Shown here: positions 51,601 through 60,265 of the stretch, piece after piece
How the letters are laid out: each line of letters starts with the position of its first letter
Position numbering within the stretch: position 1 is the stretch's first letter
NCBI GenBank assembly: GCA_003116975.1
Contig: BGKB01000017.1
Location: 186,001-250,000 of the forward strand
DNA: 64,000 bases
From: Aurantiochytrium sp. KH105
Lineage: Eukaryota; Sar; Bigyra; Thraustochytrida; Thraustochytriidae
Direction of reading: 5' to 3'
The notes under the pieces: model-generated
Told to the model about the DNA's origin: nothing
Database searches by the model: none
The model's input: the letters and a program-made list of their open reading frames with translations, nothing else
Translations under genes and position numbers: made by a program

Positions 51601-52045
51601 AGTCGCCAATGGTTTCTTTGTAATGTAGCTCGGCCTCAAGAAGCGCGCGTTGATGGACGAGGTTGCGCTGAGCGACGCGTCTCTGTCGCTCATGCACGTC
51701 ATTCTCTAGACCCTGGAGAAGTGCTGCTTCTTTGAGCGCTCGCTCCCGCGCGATTTGATAATAAGCGTCGTAGCACGTTTTGGCGTTGGGGTGTTCTCGG
51801 GTGGTATGCGTTGTAGTGCCTGTCTTCTCGTCCGTGTAGACAAAGTACGCGTGGCACTTGTTCTGACTTGCAAAGGGGCTGCAGCGGACGCTTGGCACTC
51901 CCAAGGCCTCGTCGCGTCGTAGCGCCGTCTCCTGCACATTTGCAAAAACGAGAGCGACGCCGTCTTTGTCAAAGTCTGCGTCCACACCGGCACGCTTGCA
52001 AAGCGCTGTAAGGTCGCAGTCGTCCGGAAAGTAGACGCGCTTCAT
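48647..52045 (-). CDS. Multi-WW protein resembling CEP164 N-terminal modules
   Basis: 1132 residues from the ATG at 52045 (MKRVYFPDDCDLTALCKRAG). Several modules combine an alpha-helical lead with a WW-like sheet, as in the CEP164 N-terminus: residues ~180-240 (EEPHLAWVVRRYLAHDLPPRWKR), ~455-500 (FLREIALSLLTPLPEGWIRT, then GRVHYCNTKGK), ~640-690 (ARRMGVKADDLDLLWIPHMR, then ELPPGWSEVD and HPADRYF) and ~740 (HAGTTYYFNPKT). An acidic DDDDEEDEDEDED tract lies near residue 330. The C-terminal third is Ser/Asp/Arg-rich. Second WW tryptophans are mostly replaced, so proline-ligand binding may be weak. CEP164 recruits proteins at distal appendages of ciliary basal bodies; a centriolar or ciliary role here is inferred. 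No introns. Confidence 0.7.
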   Translation of the reverse strand: MKRVYFPDDCDLTALCKRAGVDADFDKDGVALVFANVQETALRRDEALGVPSVRCSPFASQNKCHAYFVYTDEKTGTTTHTTREHPNAKTCYDAYYQIARERALKEAALLQGLENDVHERQRRVAQRNLVHQRALLEAELHYKETIGDFAVEDIDPSGDPGTVAYWRLAPRDIKRAARDIFDVDLSEEPHLAWVVRRYLAHDLPPRWKRAENAPQVFVGDQGDDAQAHTTQDPSLFDEAEETKEETPAQKALGVFFVPGMEDNDECFVYTPTNPSENDLVTSTHPGVTFFRGMIKAAREEHDIFAQDDKSSHRLSGDNSDDDDEEDEDEDEDEDSVETLDVDREDEEPGDAERRGVLRFWHAPSQMYYRYAFGDGSVEHDILGPCPSVFISLRPRTATPLGQAPEPEQEPEQEEIRLKALPDIEARRIALAASLEDVWQAVDERVPKPDLDAFAQFVGVRLCGEKTDFLREIALSLLTPLPEGWIRTRDPEGRVHYCNTKGKLEQDLWRESLQDALPRWVRRAVELGHPVRLRSYDFSRLHPDAEACRDLIARERTVRKARAKKNRIAQRRLRSEQMQVSRRQLMRDDTMRLAAMEAAAKEDPMEQALKFYTAQIGDPTHPSQVYVVTTSAFRSPQMLFAEARRMGVKADDLDLLWIPHMRLAVELPPGWSEVDEGSFYHEPSGLTTAEHPADRYFAALVASARLNGRVSRSSSRDSSRDGQFVPQHVEFLEMIDHAGTTYYFNPKTMRKQLSVPPLTPKMTRQHSTSCLNTSKMSTFDPHMERGSPVRTPPQTAQSTGGGEACTSHPGSSTRGGRLLPLSKSLSHLDCVKEAINAPPKRGEATSLVSELAEGLEPSFSDALARMIDENSSEASTKRSLVPPRDVLLSESFEVTNDDAFGESIQSLFGGASSSRLYFGRDAMPENEDDDNGDDDEDDDVAGTIFCRPPLKPKVSYFVQDWIDEQQDQTTRGRNGDDKCEGRRRQEANKREEQEAAKTRCARKRLLHPLHEPPPPAQADEVETAFQAGAGKSLDREGQPPPLRRAVPLRLCDRHPFFSAEEESASEARQIAPERIMARPQAAAPPERVVRVQTRRSEVDKLIDACARRSLRFKANRGESSSSAALPKAAAPTS

Positions 52046-52673
52046 TTGCTTGCGACGGCAAGCAGCTGCGCCGCTCAATTGATGTACAGCTCGGCTCGGC
52101 TTGGCTCGGCTTGCTCCATCGGCAGCCGCTGCTCTCAATCTCGCCTTTCTTTCGCAAAGGAATGGGGTAAAGGGCGGGAGGAGGGGATTAAAAACAAGCT
52201 TCAGGTGCTCTGCTTGAAAAAATGTTAGTCCTAAAAAGTAATGCTCAAATCAAACGAGAATGCAGCGAGGGAGAAAAAGAGAGGGGAAAAAAACCAAAGG
52301 GCGATAAAAGAACACATGCCCGTTCGCACTGCCAGCAATCTTGATGCCACCACCCAAGACGGACGCATCATCGGGGGACTGATGTATGTTCATCTCGAAA
52401 CGTTTGATCTCCCGCCAGACGCGACTCGCGGGCATTCGCGCGGTGTTCCATCGGTCAGTCAGTCGGTCATTCGATCGATCGACTGATTGGTCCTGGCACT
52501 CATTCAGGCTGCGCTCTCAAGAAGATAAAACGGATATCTGCGCAACCCTGAATTCCATCGAACCACGGAAATGGGATGGATGCAAGCACTGTCGCGAGGG
52601 ACCGACCGACCGACGGACCAATGGACGGCCTCAAACAGATAGCTAGCGAGCGGGCCAGCTATCAGCTAGCGAG
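52046..52673. other. Intergenic spacer
   Basis: 628 bp between two minus-strand genes. Short CAGTCAGTCGGTC-type and GACCGACCGAC tracts near 52455-52620. No gene recognised. Confidence 0.5.
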
Positions 52674-53777
52674 CTAGCGACGGCGCCAACCCCGCGACTC
52701 GCGAACGGCGCGAGAGCGGTCCTCAAAGGCCCGCGTGAGATTGCGCACGGAGCCCCGCGCAGGCTCCTCACGAGGCGGCGGCGACGAGCGCTTCGAGCCG
52801 AAGAGCCACGCCGCGACGGACTTGCGCAGACTCTTACTGCGCGAACGTCGTGGCGCAGGTTGCGAGGCAGGACGCGAAGGCGGACGCGACGGCGGGGGTC
52901 GCGGCGGCACGCCGTGGTTCGAGGCGTTCACGGGCACTGGGACCGGCCGGTTGGCGCGAGCAGCGAGCTCTTCGCGCCAGTCGCGACGCTGCGAAAAGCT
53001 CGCGCTGGAGCTCGGTCTCTCCCAGGACATCTCGCGCATGACACCGTACGCCGAATTGGGACCTCGCTGCACCGTCCGCGGCGCCGGGTTGCTGGGCATG
53101 GACCCTTGGCGCGCGAACTGGGCACGATTGGACTCGGTCATGGGCGAACGCTCCGAAGTGGCTCGCATGACGCCGTAGCTGCCATTATTGAGCCTCGAGA
53201 CGCCCGCGTTCGGGTTCTGGCCTCCTGAGGCAAACCCAGCGCGGTTCGACTCGCTCACAACTGCTCTGTGCGGCGTGTCCATGACGCCATACGAACCCAT
53301 ATTGAGCTTGGAGACGCTGGCATCGTCACGACGCGAGAGAAATCGTCGCGACCGGGTTGACGCGTTGGTCCGCGAGGAGCTCGTCGCGACACGCTTGAGG
53401 GCCAGGATGCAAGTGACGACCTGGCCCATGTCTTTGGCCTCATAAAGCGCGACCGTGGTGAAGAGGTCCGACTCGGCGACGCCCAGTCGTCGGGCGGCGT
53501 TGATGAAGGCCGAGACGTTCTCCATTTGCTTGAAGGGCTTGTCGCCGCGGTACACGCGTCGCACGCTGTTCGCCTGCACCTTGTTGACCAGGTCGCAGAG
53601 GACGGACCCGTCCTTGAGCGTCTCCGCGAACCCCAACATGAACCTCGTCCCCGTCAGCGAGGTGATCCACTCTCGCGCCTCGGTCTCCAGCGCCGGGTCA
53701 TACTTGGCGTTCGCCTTGGCCGCCAGCTCCGCGTCCAGCCCGTAGTTGTTCACCGCCACCACGTTCGGCCGCGGCAT
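52674..53777 (-). CDS. Calponin/transgelin-family protein (CH domain plus calponin-like repeats)
   Basis: 367 residues from the ATG at 53777 (MPRPNVVAVNNYGLDAELAA). A single type-3 CH domain covers residues ~10-140 (AREWITSLTG, LKDGSVLCDLVNKVQ, FKQMENVSAFINAARRLGV, LFTTVALYEAKDMGQVVTCI). Three calponin-like repeats follow, each with an SxLNxGSYGVM core: about residues 165 (KLNMGSYGVMD), 200 (RLNNGSYGVMR) and 240 (GPNSAYGVMR). The C-terminal ~100 residues are Pro/Arg/Ser-rich and disordered. Calponin-family proteins bundle and stabilise actin through these repeats. The frame is open upstream, but that translation is Arg/Ala-rich leader and is excluded. Confidence 0.88.
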   Translation of the reverse strand: MPRPNVVAVNNYGLDAELAAKANAKYDPALETEAREWITSLTGTRFMLGFAETLKDGSVLCDLVNKVQANSVRRVYRGDKPFKQMENVSAFINAARRLGVAESDLFTTVALYEAKDMGQVVTCILALKRVATSSSRTNASTRSRRFLSRRDDASVSKLNMGSYGVMDTPHRAVVSESNRAGFASGGQNPNAGVSRLNNGSYGVMRATSERSPMTESNRAQFARQGSMPSNPAPRTVQRGPNSAYGVMREMSWERPSSSASFSQRRDWREELAARANRPVPVPVNASNHGVPPRPPPSRPPSRPASQPAPRRSRSKSLRKSVAAWLFGSKRSSPPPREEPARGSVRNLTRAFEDRSRAVRESRGWRRR

Positions 53778-54964
53778 CCTCCTGCGGCCGTCGCTGCCGT
53801 ACAGTATCAGCTCTCCCTCCCTGCAGCGAGCGCCCCAGCTATCCCGCCCGCGCCCGCGCCGGCCTCGCGCGCTGTCGCCCGCCACCTTGCGCACGCTGCA
53901 CGTGCCGCGCGCTGCACGTGCCGCGCCTCCCGCCGTGCGGATACAGGGATGCGCTCCTGCCCGCCTTGCCACCCGCGACTGCGGCGTCCGAGGCCGCGAG
54001 CGAGGCCGAGCGAGGTCTGCCGCGGGCGTCCGTCGTTGGCTGGCGCACGTGCAAAACGTGCCACGCTCTGCGCTGCTGCGGCCGTGACGGCCGTGGCGAC
54101 CAACGAACGAATGGCACTGCGCCACAGCGTCTGTAGTGTGTAGCGAGCGACTCGCCACTTGCTTGCCCACTACTACAACAGTGACTCCGCAGGCCCATAC
54201 GAGGCGCCGTGACGGCTGTGCACACCCCGATTGAGGTCTTCTTCTCCGCCTTGATTTATCTTATGCAAGTTGGTCTGCACTTGTGCGGCGGCCTTGGACG
54301 ACGACGACGACGACGACGACGACGGCGCACCTGGCCCGCGGGGCGAGGAGGCAGCGCTTGGCGTGCGCGTCTTGCGCGCGCGAGCAGTTCGGCGGCGGCG
54401 TTGCAAGAGCAGGCGGCGTCTGTGAGCGCACACCCTAAAAAAGGGCAAGTGGGCTCGGGATGGATGGGGGGTTGCACGGCGTCTGCGAGGCGTCTTGTAT
54501 AAGTGGGCAACAGACAGCAGGCATGGCGGGGATTCTTCAAGGGGCGCAAAATTCGAAGAGCGGCAAAAACACTTCTCGGATGCGAGGATGGACACCAGTC
54601 GTGTGTCCGTGACGAAAGAGCTAAGAAGAAAGGGGAGCAGTCATTACCGCATCTCCAAGTCGGATGCGCTCTTGAGTTCTCGTTTCATTTTGACCACGAT
54701 CCGGGTCCCCGTTCAGCCGGCAGCTTCGTATAGGCCTATAGAGCTCGAAGTCGCTAGCCCATAAATTACATCTGACACTGGCAGTGACTGGTAGTTAGAA
54801 CAAATGATGGCCAAGATTTTATTTACATTTTAGGCCGTTTCAGGCTATGGCGAACCAGCAGATCAACGCAAACCACAATAATAGACAGCTTCGGAGCCCT
54901 CATTCGCTGCAGACCGTCGAGCCGGTGGAGTCTCAAGCGGACAGAGCGGACGAGCACGAGCAGG
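53778..54964. other. Divergent intergenic region
   Basis: 1.2 kb between the calponin gene (minus) and the AlkB gene (plus). GC-rich leader near 53800-54070, a (GAC)n/(CGA)n run of about 9 units at 54297-54324 and AT-rich sequence at 54740-54840. No gene supported. Confidence 0.5.
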
Positions 54965-56155
54965 ATGTCGCTGCACGCAGACGCCGCGCCCTTCGTGCCG
55001 CCGGCAGCCGGCATGGCGCCGCTTACAGAGGCCATGGCGAACCTAACGACCGCGCCCAAGGCGTCGCCGGTCCCGACGACGGCGAGCGGGACGACGGTCG
55101 AGTCCAAGACGCGCGAGGGCAGCGAGAGGAACAACACTCGCCGTAAGGACAGCCCCGTCACCGGCCGCAAGTCTCAAGGCGCTGCCGCAGGAAAGGCTCA
55201 CCGACGAGGCGGCAGCAAAGGTGACAACAACAGCGGCAACCAGGTTGGCGGCGCCAAGAACCGTGAAAACCGCGACAAGAACGGACCCGAGGGCCGGCCT
55301 TCCAGCAGAAATGGACGCGACCGCAACGCATCGGGCCCTAACCCCGTCGACGGAGAAAATACCAATAACAACAACAACAAGAGCAGCAACAAGGGCAGGA
55401 ACAACAACAAGAACAACAACAAACAGAGACTTCGCAAGCCCAAGAACACGACGGACTTTACGCCGCGCTTCGACAAACCCGATCTTCGTGTCAAGGTGCT
55501 CACGAATGGCCGCAAACTGCATAATCTTTCGGTGCACGATGTCGTCTTCGCCCCAGACCTCTTTTGTGCCGAGGAGGACATGTCCATCTTTGAGTCTCTC
55601 AAAGAGGAAATTCACCAGGCTCAGGGCAACGAGGACCTCTTTACGCTCTGGCACGGCGACACGCACGAGATTGCAAACGACAAGTTCCAGCGAGGCGAAT
55701 GGAAGAAAAAGTCACCAGCCTTTAATGCGGTGATTCGCAAGATCGAGGAGGCCTTCGACATGAAGATCAATGCGACTCGCTTCAATCTGTATCGCAAAGG
55801 ATCCACAGACTGGAAACCCTTTCACCACGATCGGGCTGCATTCACACCAGACTGCCCGCAAAACTTTACGGTTGCCGCTAGCTTCGGTCTCGGCCGTGAG
55901 GTGGGCTTTGAGCATGCGCGCAACAAGACCAAGGTCTTCCTCGAGGCTCCGAACGGGTCTGCGTACACATTTTCGAGGGACGTCAACATCGAGTTCAAGC
56001 ACGGCGTCATTCCACTCGAGGGACCCGCACCGGAGGACCGTATCTCCATTATCGCATGGGGTTTGTCGTCAATGAGCGCAAAGGGCAGCCGCGTAACCGA
56101 GAATGACGTACCCTCGGCTGAAGATCTCGGACTCGTTAAAAAGTTCGGGCGTTAA
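54965..56155 (+). CDS. AlkB-like 2-oxoglutarate/Fe(II) dioxygenase with disordered Asn-rich N-terminus
   Basis: 396 residues, single exon. The first ~155 residues are Ala/Ser-, then Asn/Lys/Arg-rich with poly-Asn, disordered and basic, suggesting nucleic-acid contact. The dioxygenase domain (about 175-385) has FAPDLFCAEEDMSIFESLKEE at its start, the NLYRKGSTDWKPFHHD strand with the iron ligands H287-x-D289, the distal ligand His346 in EFKHGVIPL and the 2OG-binding Arg359 in EDRISIIAWG. All four key residues are present, so it should be active. AlkB-family enzymes demethylate nucleic acids or proteins; the substrate cannot be told from sequence. Confidence 0.88.
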   Translation: MSLHADAAPFVPPAAGMAPLTEAMANLTTAPKASPVPTTASGTTVESKTREGSERNNTRRKDSPVTGRKSQGAAAGKAHRRGGSKGDNNSGNQVGGAKNRENRDKNGPEGRPSSRNGRDRNASGPNPVDGENTNNNNNKSSNKGRNNNKNNNKQRLRKPKNTTDFTPRFDKPDLRVKVLTNGRKLHNLSVHDVVFAPDLFCAEEDMSIFESLKEEIHQAQGNEDLFTLWHGDTHEIANDKFQRGEWKKKSPAFNAVIRKIEEAFDMKINATRFNLYRKGSTDWKPFHHDRAAFTPDCPQNFTVAASFGLGREVGFEHARNKTKVFLEAPNGSAYTFSRDVNIEFKHGVIPLEGPAPEDRISIIAWGLSSMSAKGSRVTENDVPSAEDLGLVKKFGR

Positions 56156-56731
56156 AATCACTAAAGGAAAAGAAAGTTCATGTCATGTCCGTGGTGTGAC
56201 GAACCAGAAACCATGAGCGCAAGCTTTTCAGTTCTTTTTGCAAACAGCACTGAAAAAGAAAGAAAGCTTGCCTTGAATTTCATCTCATCAAAACATTCTT
56301 GTTGCAAAATATGATGTACCGCGCTGATTTTCATCGCAGGGTAGCTCAAGGTTGATTAAGACGAAGTCGGTCGAGCTTGTTGCTGAGTCCCGAACGGACG
56401 TTTTCCTTTGCGAAGCATTTCGCTGTCTCGTATTCTCATATTGGCAAGACAATCATTGTGCGACATGTATTCTCATGTTGGCAAGACAATCATTGTGCGA
56501 CATGAAATATCTTTTTCTCCTTTGCCTTGAAAATGGTCATACAAAGGCAGTGTCCATCTTACTTTCATGTTTGAATCGCAACCTTGATAGAACGTTAATC
56601 TTATTTTTGTGATCCTTGTTGTCATGTAGTATACCTTCTTGTCATGTAGTATACCTTGGCTCCGTCCATCTCTCTCCGACAGTCCGGTCCTGTACCGACC
56701 GGTTGGCAAATTCACAATGAGAGCTGATTTC
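56156..56731. other. Convergent intergenic region with two short tandem repeats
   Basis: 576 bp between the stops of the AlkB gene and the ankyrin gene. Contains a 37-bp direct repeat (TATTCTCATATTGGCAAGAC type) at 56430-56503 and a 20-bp repeat (GTCATGTAGTATACCTTCTT) at 56621-56660. Otherwise nothing recognised. Confidence 0.7.
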
Positions 56732-59623
56732 TCACTCGGGGTGACGCAAAATCGCTCGGGCCATCATTTTGAGTATCAGCGTGCCCAATTCGCATGATGC
56801 AAAGGGTTCGCCCGCATAATGCCAGGTGAAAATGACCTTGTGAATAGGCACGACCTCCTCCTTATATCGCGGGCCTTTCTCCGCGCGCTGGTCGTGCAGA
56901 GGATCAAACAAGAGCACCGGCCCGGAGGGCGTTGACATGTCGAGATTACGGGCTGCAAAGGTAATGACGCGCAAAGGCCGTCCAGCGGCGCCCCCCATGG
57001 TGACACGACCAACACCGAATCCTGTGCCGCGTGCGAGCCGATAAATTGCGAGAAAACCAGCACTGACGTGATCAGGTGTTCGCTGCGCGGTTTTGACTGT
57101 TGGAATAAACAAGGGCTGCGGAACTGTGTCGGATGCCTCTTCGCGGGTATTTTCCTCCTGACGCCAGTGACTTCGATAGGACGACGATGATGACAACATG
57201 GTGTTGTGAATATCTCCGGACGTAGACTTGCTTGCGGCGTCGCTACCTCGACGCAACCCCGCTCTCGTTGTGGCTCTGCGTGTGTTGCCTAGGCAACTCA
57301 AAGTACTTGAGCTGCTCGACTTGGAGCTTGACTTCGTAGCCTTTGTAGATTTCTTGAATGGTTGCGCGATAACGCTGCGCGCGTACGTAATTTGCGCACT
57401 CACATCGTGAAGTAGGCTCTCAGCGTCGAGGGAGCTCACCTTGAGGTCTTCTGACATCATTAACGCGATTTCGTCCAGTCGAACAGATCGATGCTCGAGA
57501 ATTTCTTCTGCCATCTCCACGTCATCGCGCAAGAACGCCTCCTGCAGCGTCGCATATCCGTCACGCGCGAGATCAACCCCGGGAAAATCCATGAGCAACT
57601 TGAGCATCAAGAGTCCTTCTTCGTCCTTTGCAGATTTTGCGAGCAAGCTCTGTTTGACATTACCTGAGAACCCCGTTTCGACAAGGAAGCGTACGACCTT
57701 GACCTGGTCTGCATTTACAGCAGAGGCAAGCACCAAGGGCTCGGCGACGCGTCTCTGCGTGCGACTGTCTGCGAGGAGCAGCTTGACGACAGAGACATGG
57801 CCGTTTTGGGCCGCAACTCGCAAGCTAGCATGGCCATCCTTGCTTGGGTTGAGACGCGGCTGCTTCAGGATCTCTCGGACGACCACGTCTTGTCCTTCGG
57901 TGGCTGCCCAGAACAAAGCATAGTCAATCAGGTCGCAATCCACGAAGACGCCGACGTCATCTTTCCGACGACACGTCTTGCCTTCTCGTTCTTGTTCGAG
58001 TTCTGGTTCTGTCTGGGTTCCTGTTGCAACATAAATCTTCTGTCGCGAGCGCTTGACGACGCTAGCTTCGTCGACCCCAGAACGCTTGTCAGAATTGTGT
58101 CGACTCTGTGGGCCGCACCGTCGTGCTGGGGTATCATTTCTTGGTATTGGGCGCTTGTTTTTGTTTGCATCGCCAGGTTGACTTTGCGGCGAAAAAACAT
58201 TACTTCTCGCTACTGGGACGCTTGGTGGCGAAAGCGCGCCTGTTGACGCGTTTGTACGATCCGTCGGATCATCTTCTGCTTCTTCGTCCGACATGTCAAT
58301 CACAATAACGTCCGGGGCCACTTTCTGGACACTCTTGGGAATCGTTTTCTCTGGTACCGGTGCAGGTCCAGGTGCAGGTGCCCTTGCAGTGCCGCTACGC
58401 TTCTCGTTCTTTGAGCCTCGCTTGGCGTGCATGAGTGGTGATGTTGATGCTGACGAAGACGAAGACGAAGACGATGAGGATGACGATGACGAGGACGAAG
58501 ATACGCAAGCAAATTCGCCAGAGTCGATACGGTATTCATGCGTCTCTGGAAAATTGGGAGGCGGTGAAGAGCTCTCCAATGCGTTGCTGCTCCGATCGTG
58601 ATCCGTCACCTTGGATTGCCCGGTTTCATGGCCAATGTTGTCATTGCCGCTCTTGCGCGAGGATATTGCCTCCTCACCATCTTTTTGGTTCGCTTTGGAC
58701 GATGTCGAAGAGGTGGCGGCATTTTCGTCGCGATGCATGGGTGCAGGACTAAGACTCCCTGCATTATGGTCCTGTTCCTCTTTTGCTTTTCCTTGGATTG
58801 GAATGAGCTTTTCTGCAATTGCTTTGTCAACAGCCTCTGCACCTTTGTCATGAGGCCCATTTCTGAGAAAAGAGGCGACACCAGTCGCTCCCAGCTCTGT
58901 GCTTTGTACGGGCTCGCCTGTCATCTCCATATCAGACGCTTCGGGCCCTGAGTTTTGGGACGCGGCGCTTTTGCCTTGCGCATGAGATGCGTCGTCGGGT
59001 TTTGCCATGTTTACAGTGTTTTCATCAACCTCAAAGTGTGCTTGAGATGATGAAGAGACATTGTTCTGGGCCGAATTGGTGTCGTCCTTGCTATCACCTT
59101 CTTCGCTGTCTGACTGGATTCGACGTTTCTTTGACACGGGCGATGACAAGAGTGAGAGGGCCGGGGACTGTGCCAAAGGTCCGGATTTGCTTTGCTCCCG
59201 AGATGCTTGAACAGGTACAGCCGGGGATTGAGAGGCTTCCATTAAAGGCGTAGATGACGATGGGTCCTGGTCTGAAGCTGATGAAGCTGCTGCAGGTCTC
59301 GTTTGCTCTGGAAAGGCTGAAGATTCTGAAGAAGCCCTATGTGGTGACGACGGAGCCGCCGAAGGCGACGCGGATGGATGCTCCAAAGAGATGGAGGAAG
59401 TCGAGGTCGAATCTTCCGTCTGCGACAAGTTTGAACGTGACGTGTTTTTCACAGACAGCGTTTGATCCTTTGTTCCCGATGGCCCTGCTGCTGCAGGGGT
59501 AGTTACACTTGCTGTCGAAGACGTCGCGGAAGTTTCTGGGTTGGGGCTCTTGTTTTCCGTCGCCGCAGCGGATTGGTCCTGCTGAACCGGCAAAGGGCCT
59601 GCATCACTTGCGTTTCTCTTCAT
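56732..59623 (-). CDS. Ankyrin-repeat protein with long disordered N-terminus
   Basis: 963 residues from the ATG at 59623. Residues 1-540 are Ser/Thr/Pro/Asp-rich, with a poly-Ser tract near residue 385 and several basic KKRR clusters, possibly nuclear signals. About residues 555-730 form ankyrin-like repeats: DYALFWAATEGQDVVVREIL, HASLRVAAQNGHVSVVKLLL, LVLASAVNADQVKVVRFLV, and weaker ones after. A Ser-rich linker then leads to a folded C-terminal region (FLAIYRLARGTGFGVGRVTM ... HKVIFTWHYAGEPFASCELG), not recognised. Likely a protein-interaction scaffold. Confidence 0.78.
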   Translation of the reverse strand: MKRNASDAGPLPVQQDQSAAATENKSPNPETSATSSTASVTTPAAAGPSGTKDQTLSVKNTSRSNLSQTEDSTSTSSISLEHPSASPSAAPSSPHRASSESSAFPEQTRPAAASSASDQDPSSSTPLMEASQSPAVPVQASREQSKSGPLAQSPALSLLSSPVSKKRRIQSDSEEGDSKDDTNSAQNNVSSSSQAHFEVDENTVNMAKPDDASHAQGKSAASQNSGPEASDMEMTGEPVQSTELGATGVASFLRNGPHDKGAEAVDKAIAEKLIPIQGKAKEEQDHNAGSLSPAPMHRDENAATSSTSSKANQKDGEEAISSRKSGNDNIGHETGQSKVTDHDRSSNALESSSPPPNFPETHEYRIDSGEFACVSSSSSSSSSSSSSSSSSASTSPLMHAKRGSKNEKRSGTARAPAPGPAPVPEKTIPKSVQKVAPDVIVIDMSDEEAEDDPTDRTNASTGALSPPSVPVARSNVFSPQSQPGDANKNKRPIPRNDTPARRCGPQSRHNSDKRSGVDEASVVKRSRQKIYVATGTQTEPELEQEREGKTCRRKDDVGVFVDCDLIDYALFWAATEGQDVVVREILKQPRLNPSKDGHASLRVAAQNGHVSVVKLLLADSRTQRRVAEPLVLASAVNADQVKVVRFLVETGFSGNVKQSLLAKSAKDEEGLLMLKLLMDFPGVDLARDGYATLQEAFLRDDVEMAEEILEHRSVRLDEIALMMSEDLKVSSLDAESLLHDVSAQITYARSVIAQPFKKSTKATKSSSKSSSSSTLSCLGNTRRATTRAGLRRGSDAASKSTSGDIHNTMLSSSSSYRSHWRQEENTREEASDTVPQPLFIPTVKTAQRTPDHVSAGFLAIYRLARGTGFGVGRVTMGGAAGRPLRVITFAARNLDMSTPSGPVLLFDPLHDQRAEKGPRYKEEVVPIHKVIFTWHYAGEPFASCELGTLILKMMARAILRHPE

Positions 59624-60265
59624 GGTTGCTTCCTTACGCTGCAGACGGTCTGCAGCGTGAATCGCACGGCCGAGCTTGGCACGAGATGCCGGTTGTCCTC
59701 ACAACAGCACCACGACCCACGCCTCTTTTGAAACTCGCTCGCGACGTCAGACCCAAGAGAAAGAATAAGAAGGGACCCAGGAAGCAGAAGAGCGCGAGGC
59801 CGCGGGCAGAGACGGCGCGATCGGAGCGCTGTCCGCCGCGCAGCCGCCTGCGCTGCGCGGCGCGTTTCCGCTGCGTTTGCTGAGCAGGCTTCAATACACT
59901 GGGCCTGCGTAACCGCCATCCGCCGTTGTCGTTTCATAACTTATATACACTAAAATGACAGGGATGAGTGATCCGGAGACATCCTCGATCGCCATGATTT
60001 CGATTTTCATTTTTTTCCCTATCCAGAAAGGTCTCTCTTTGTCTTGTGTCTTGGAGGACTCATTCAACGAAAGAAAAAGGTGGCAATTCTCCAAAAAGAG
60101 GGCAATATTCCTTTTTCTTTCTATTTTTAGTAAGATGATCGTGCAGTCTCTCTCTTTAAAGGAGGCGGATTGCAAAAGCTTGTGCAGCAAACTAGAGTCA
60201 CGCACGGCCTGTGTCGCAAAGAAGTACGAACAACAACAACAATAACATCTATTTTTTTCTACTAA
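59624..60265. other. Intergenic spacer
   Basis: 642 bp between two minus-strand genes: GC-rich leader of the ankyrin gene (59760-59880) and AT-rich sequence (60000-60250) downstream of the ROCO-TIR gene. No gene seen. Confidence 0.5.

Noticed and set aside
53778-54170. 131-residue N-terminal extension of the calponin protein
   Set aside because: Arg/Ala-rich without calponin-family similarity; the ATG at 53777 starts the conserved region cleanly.
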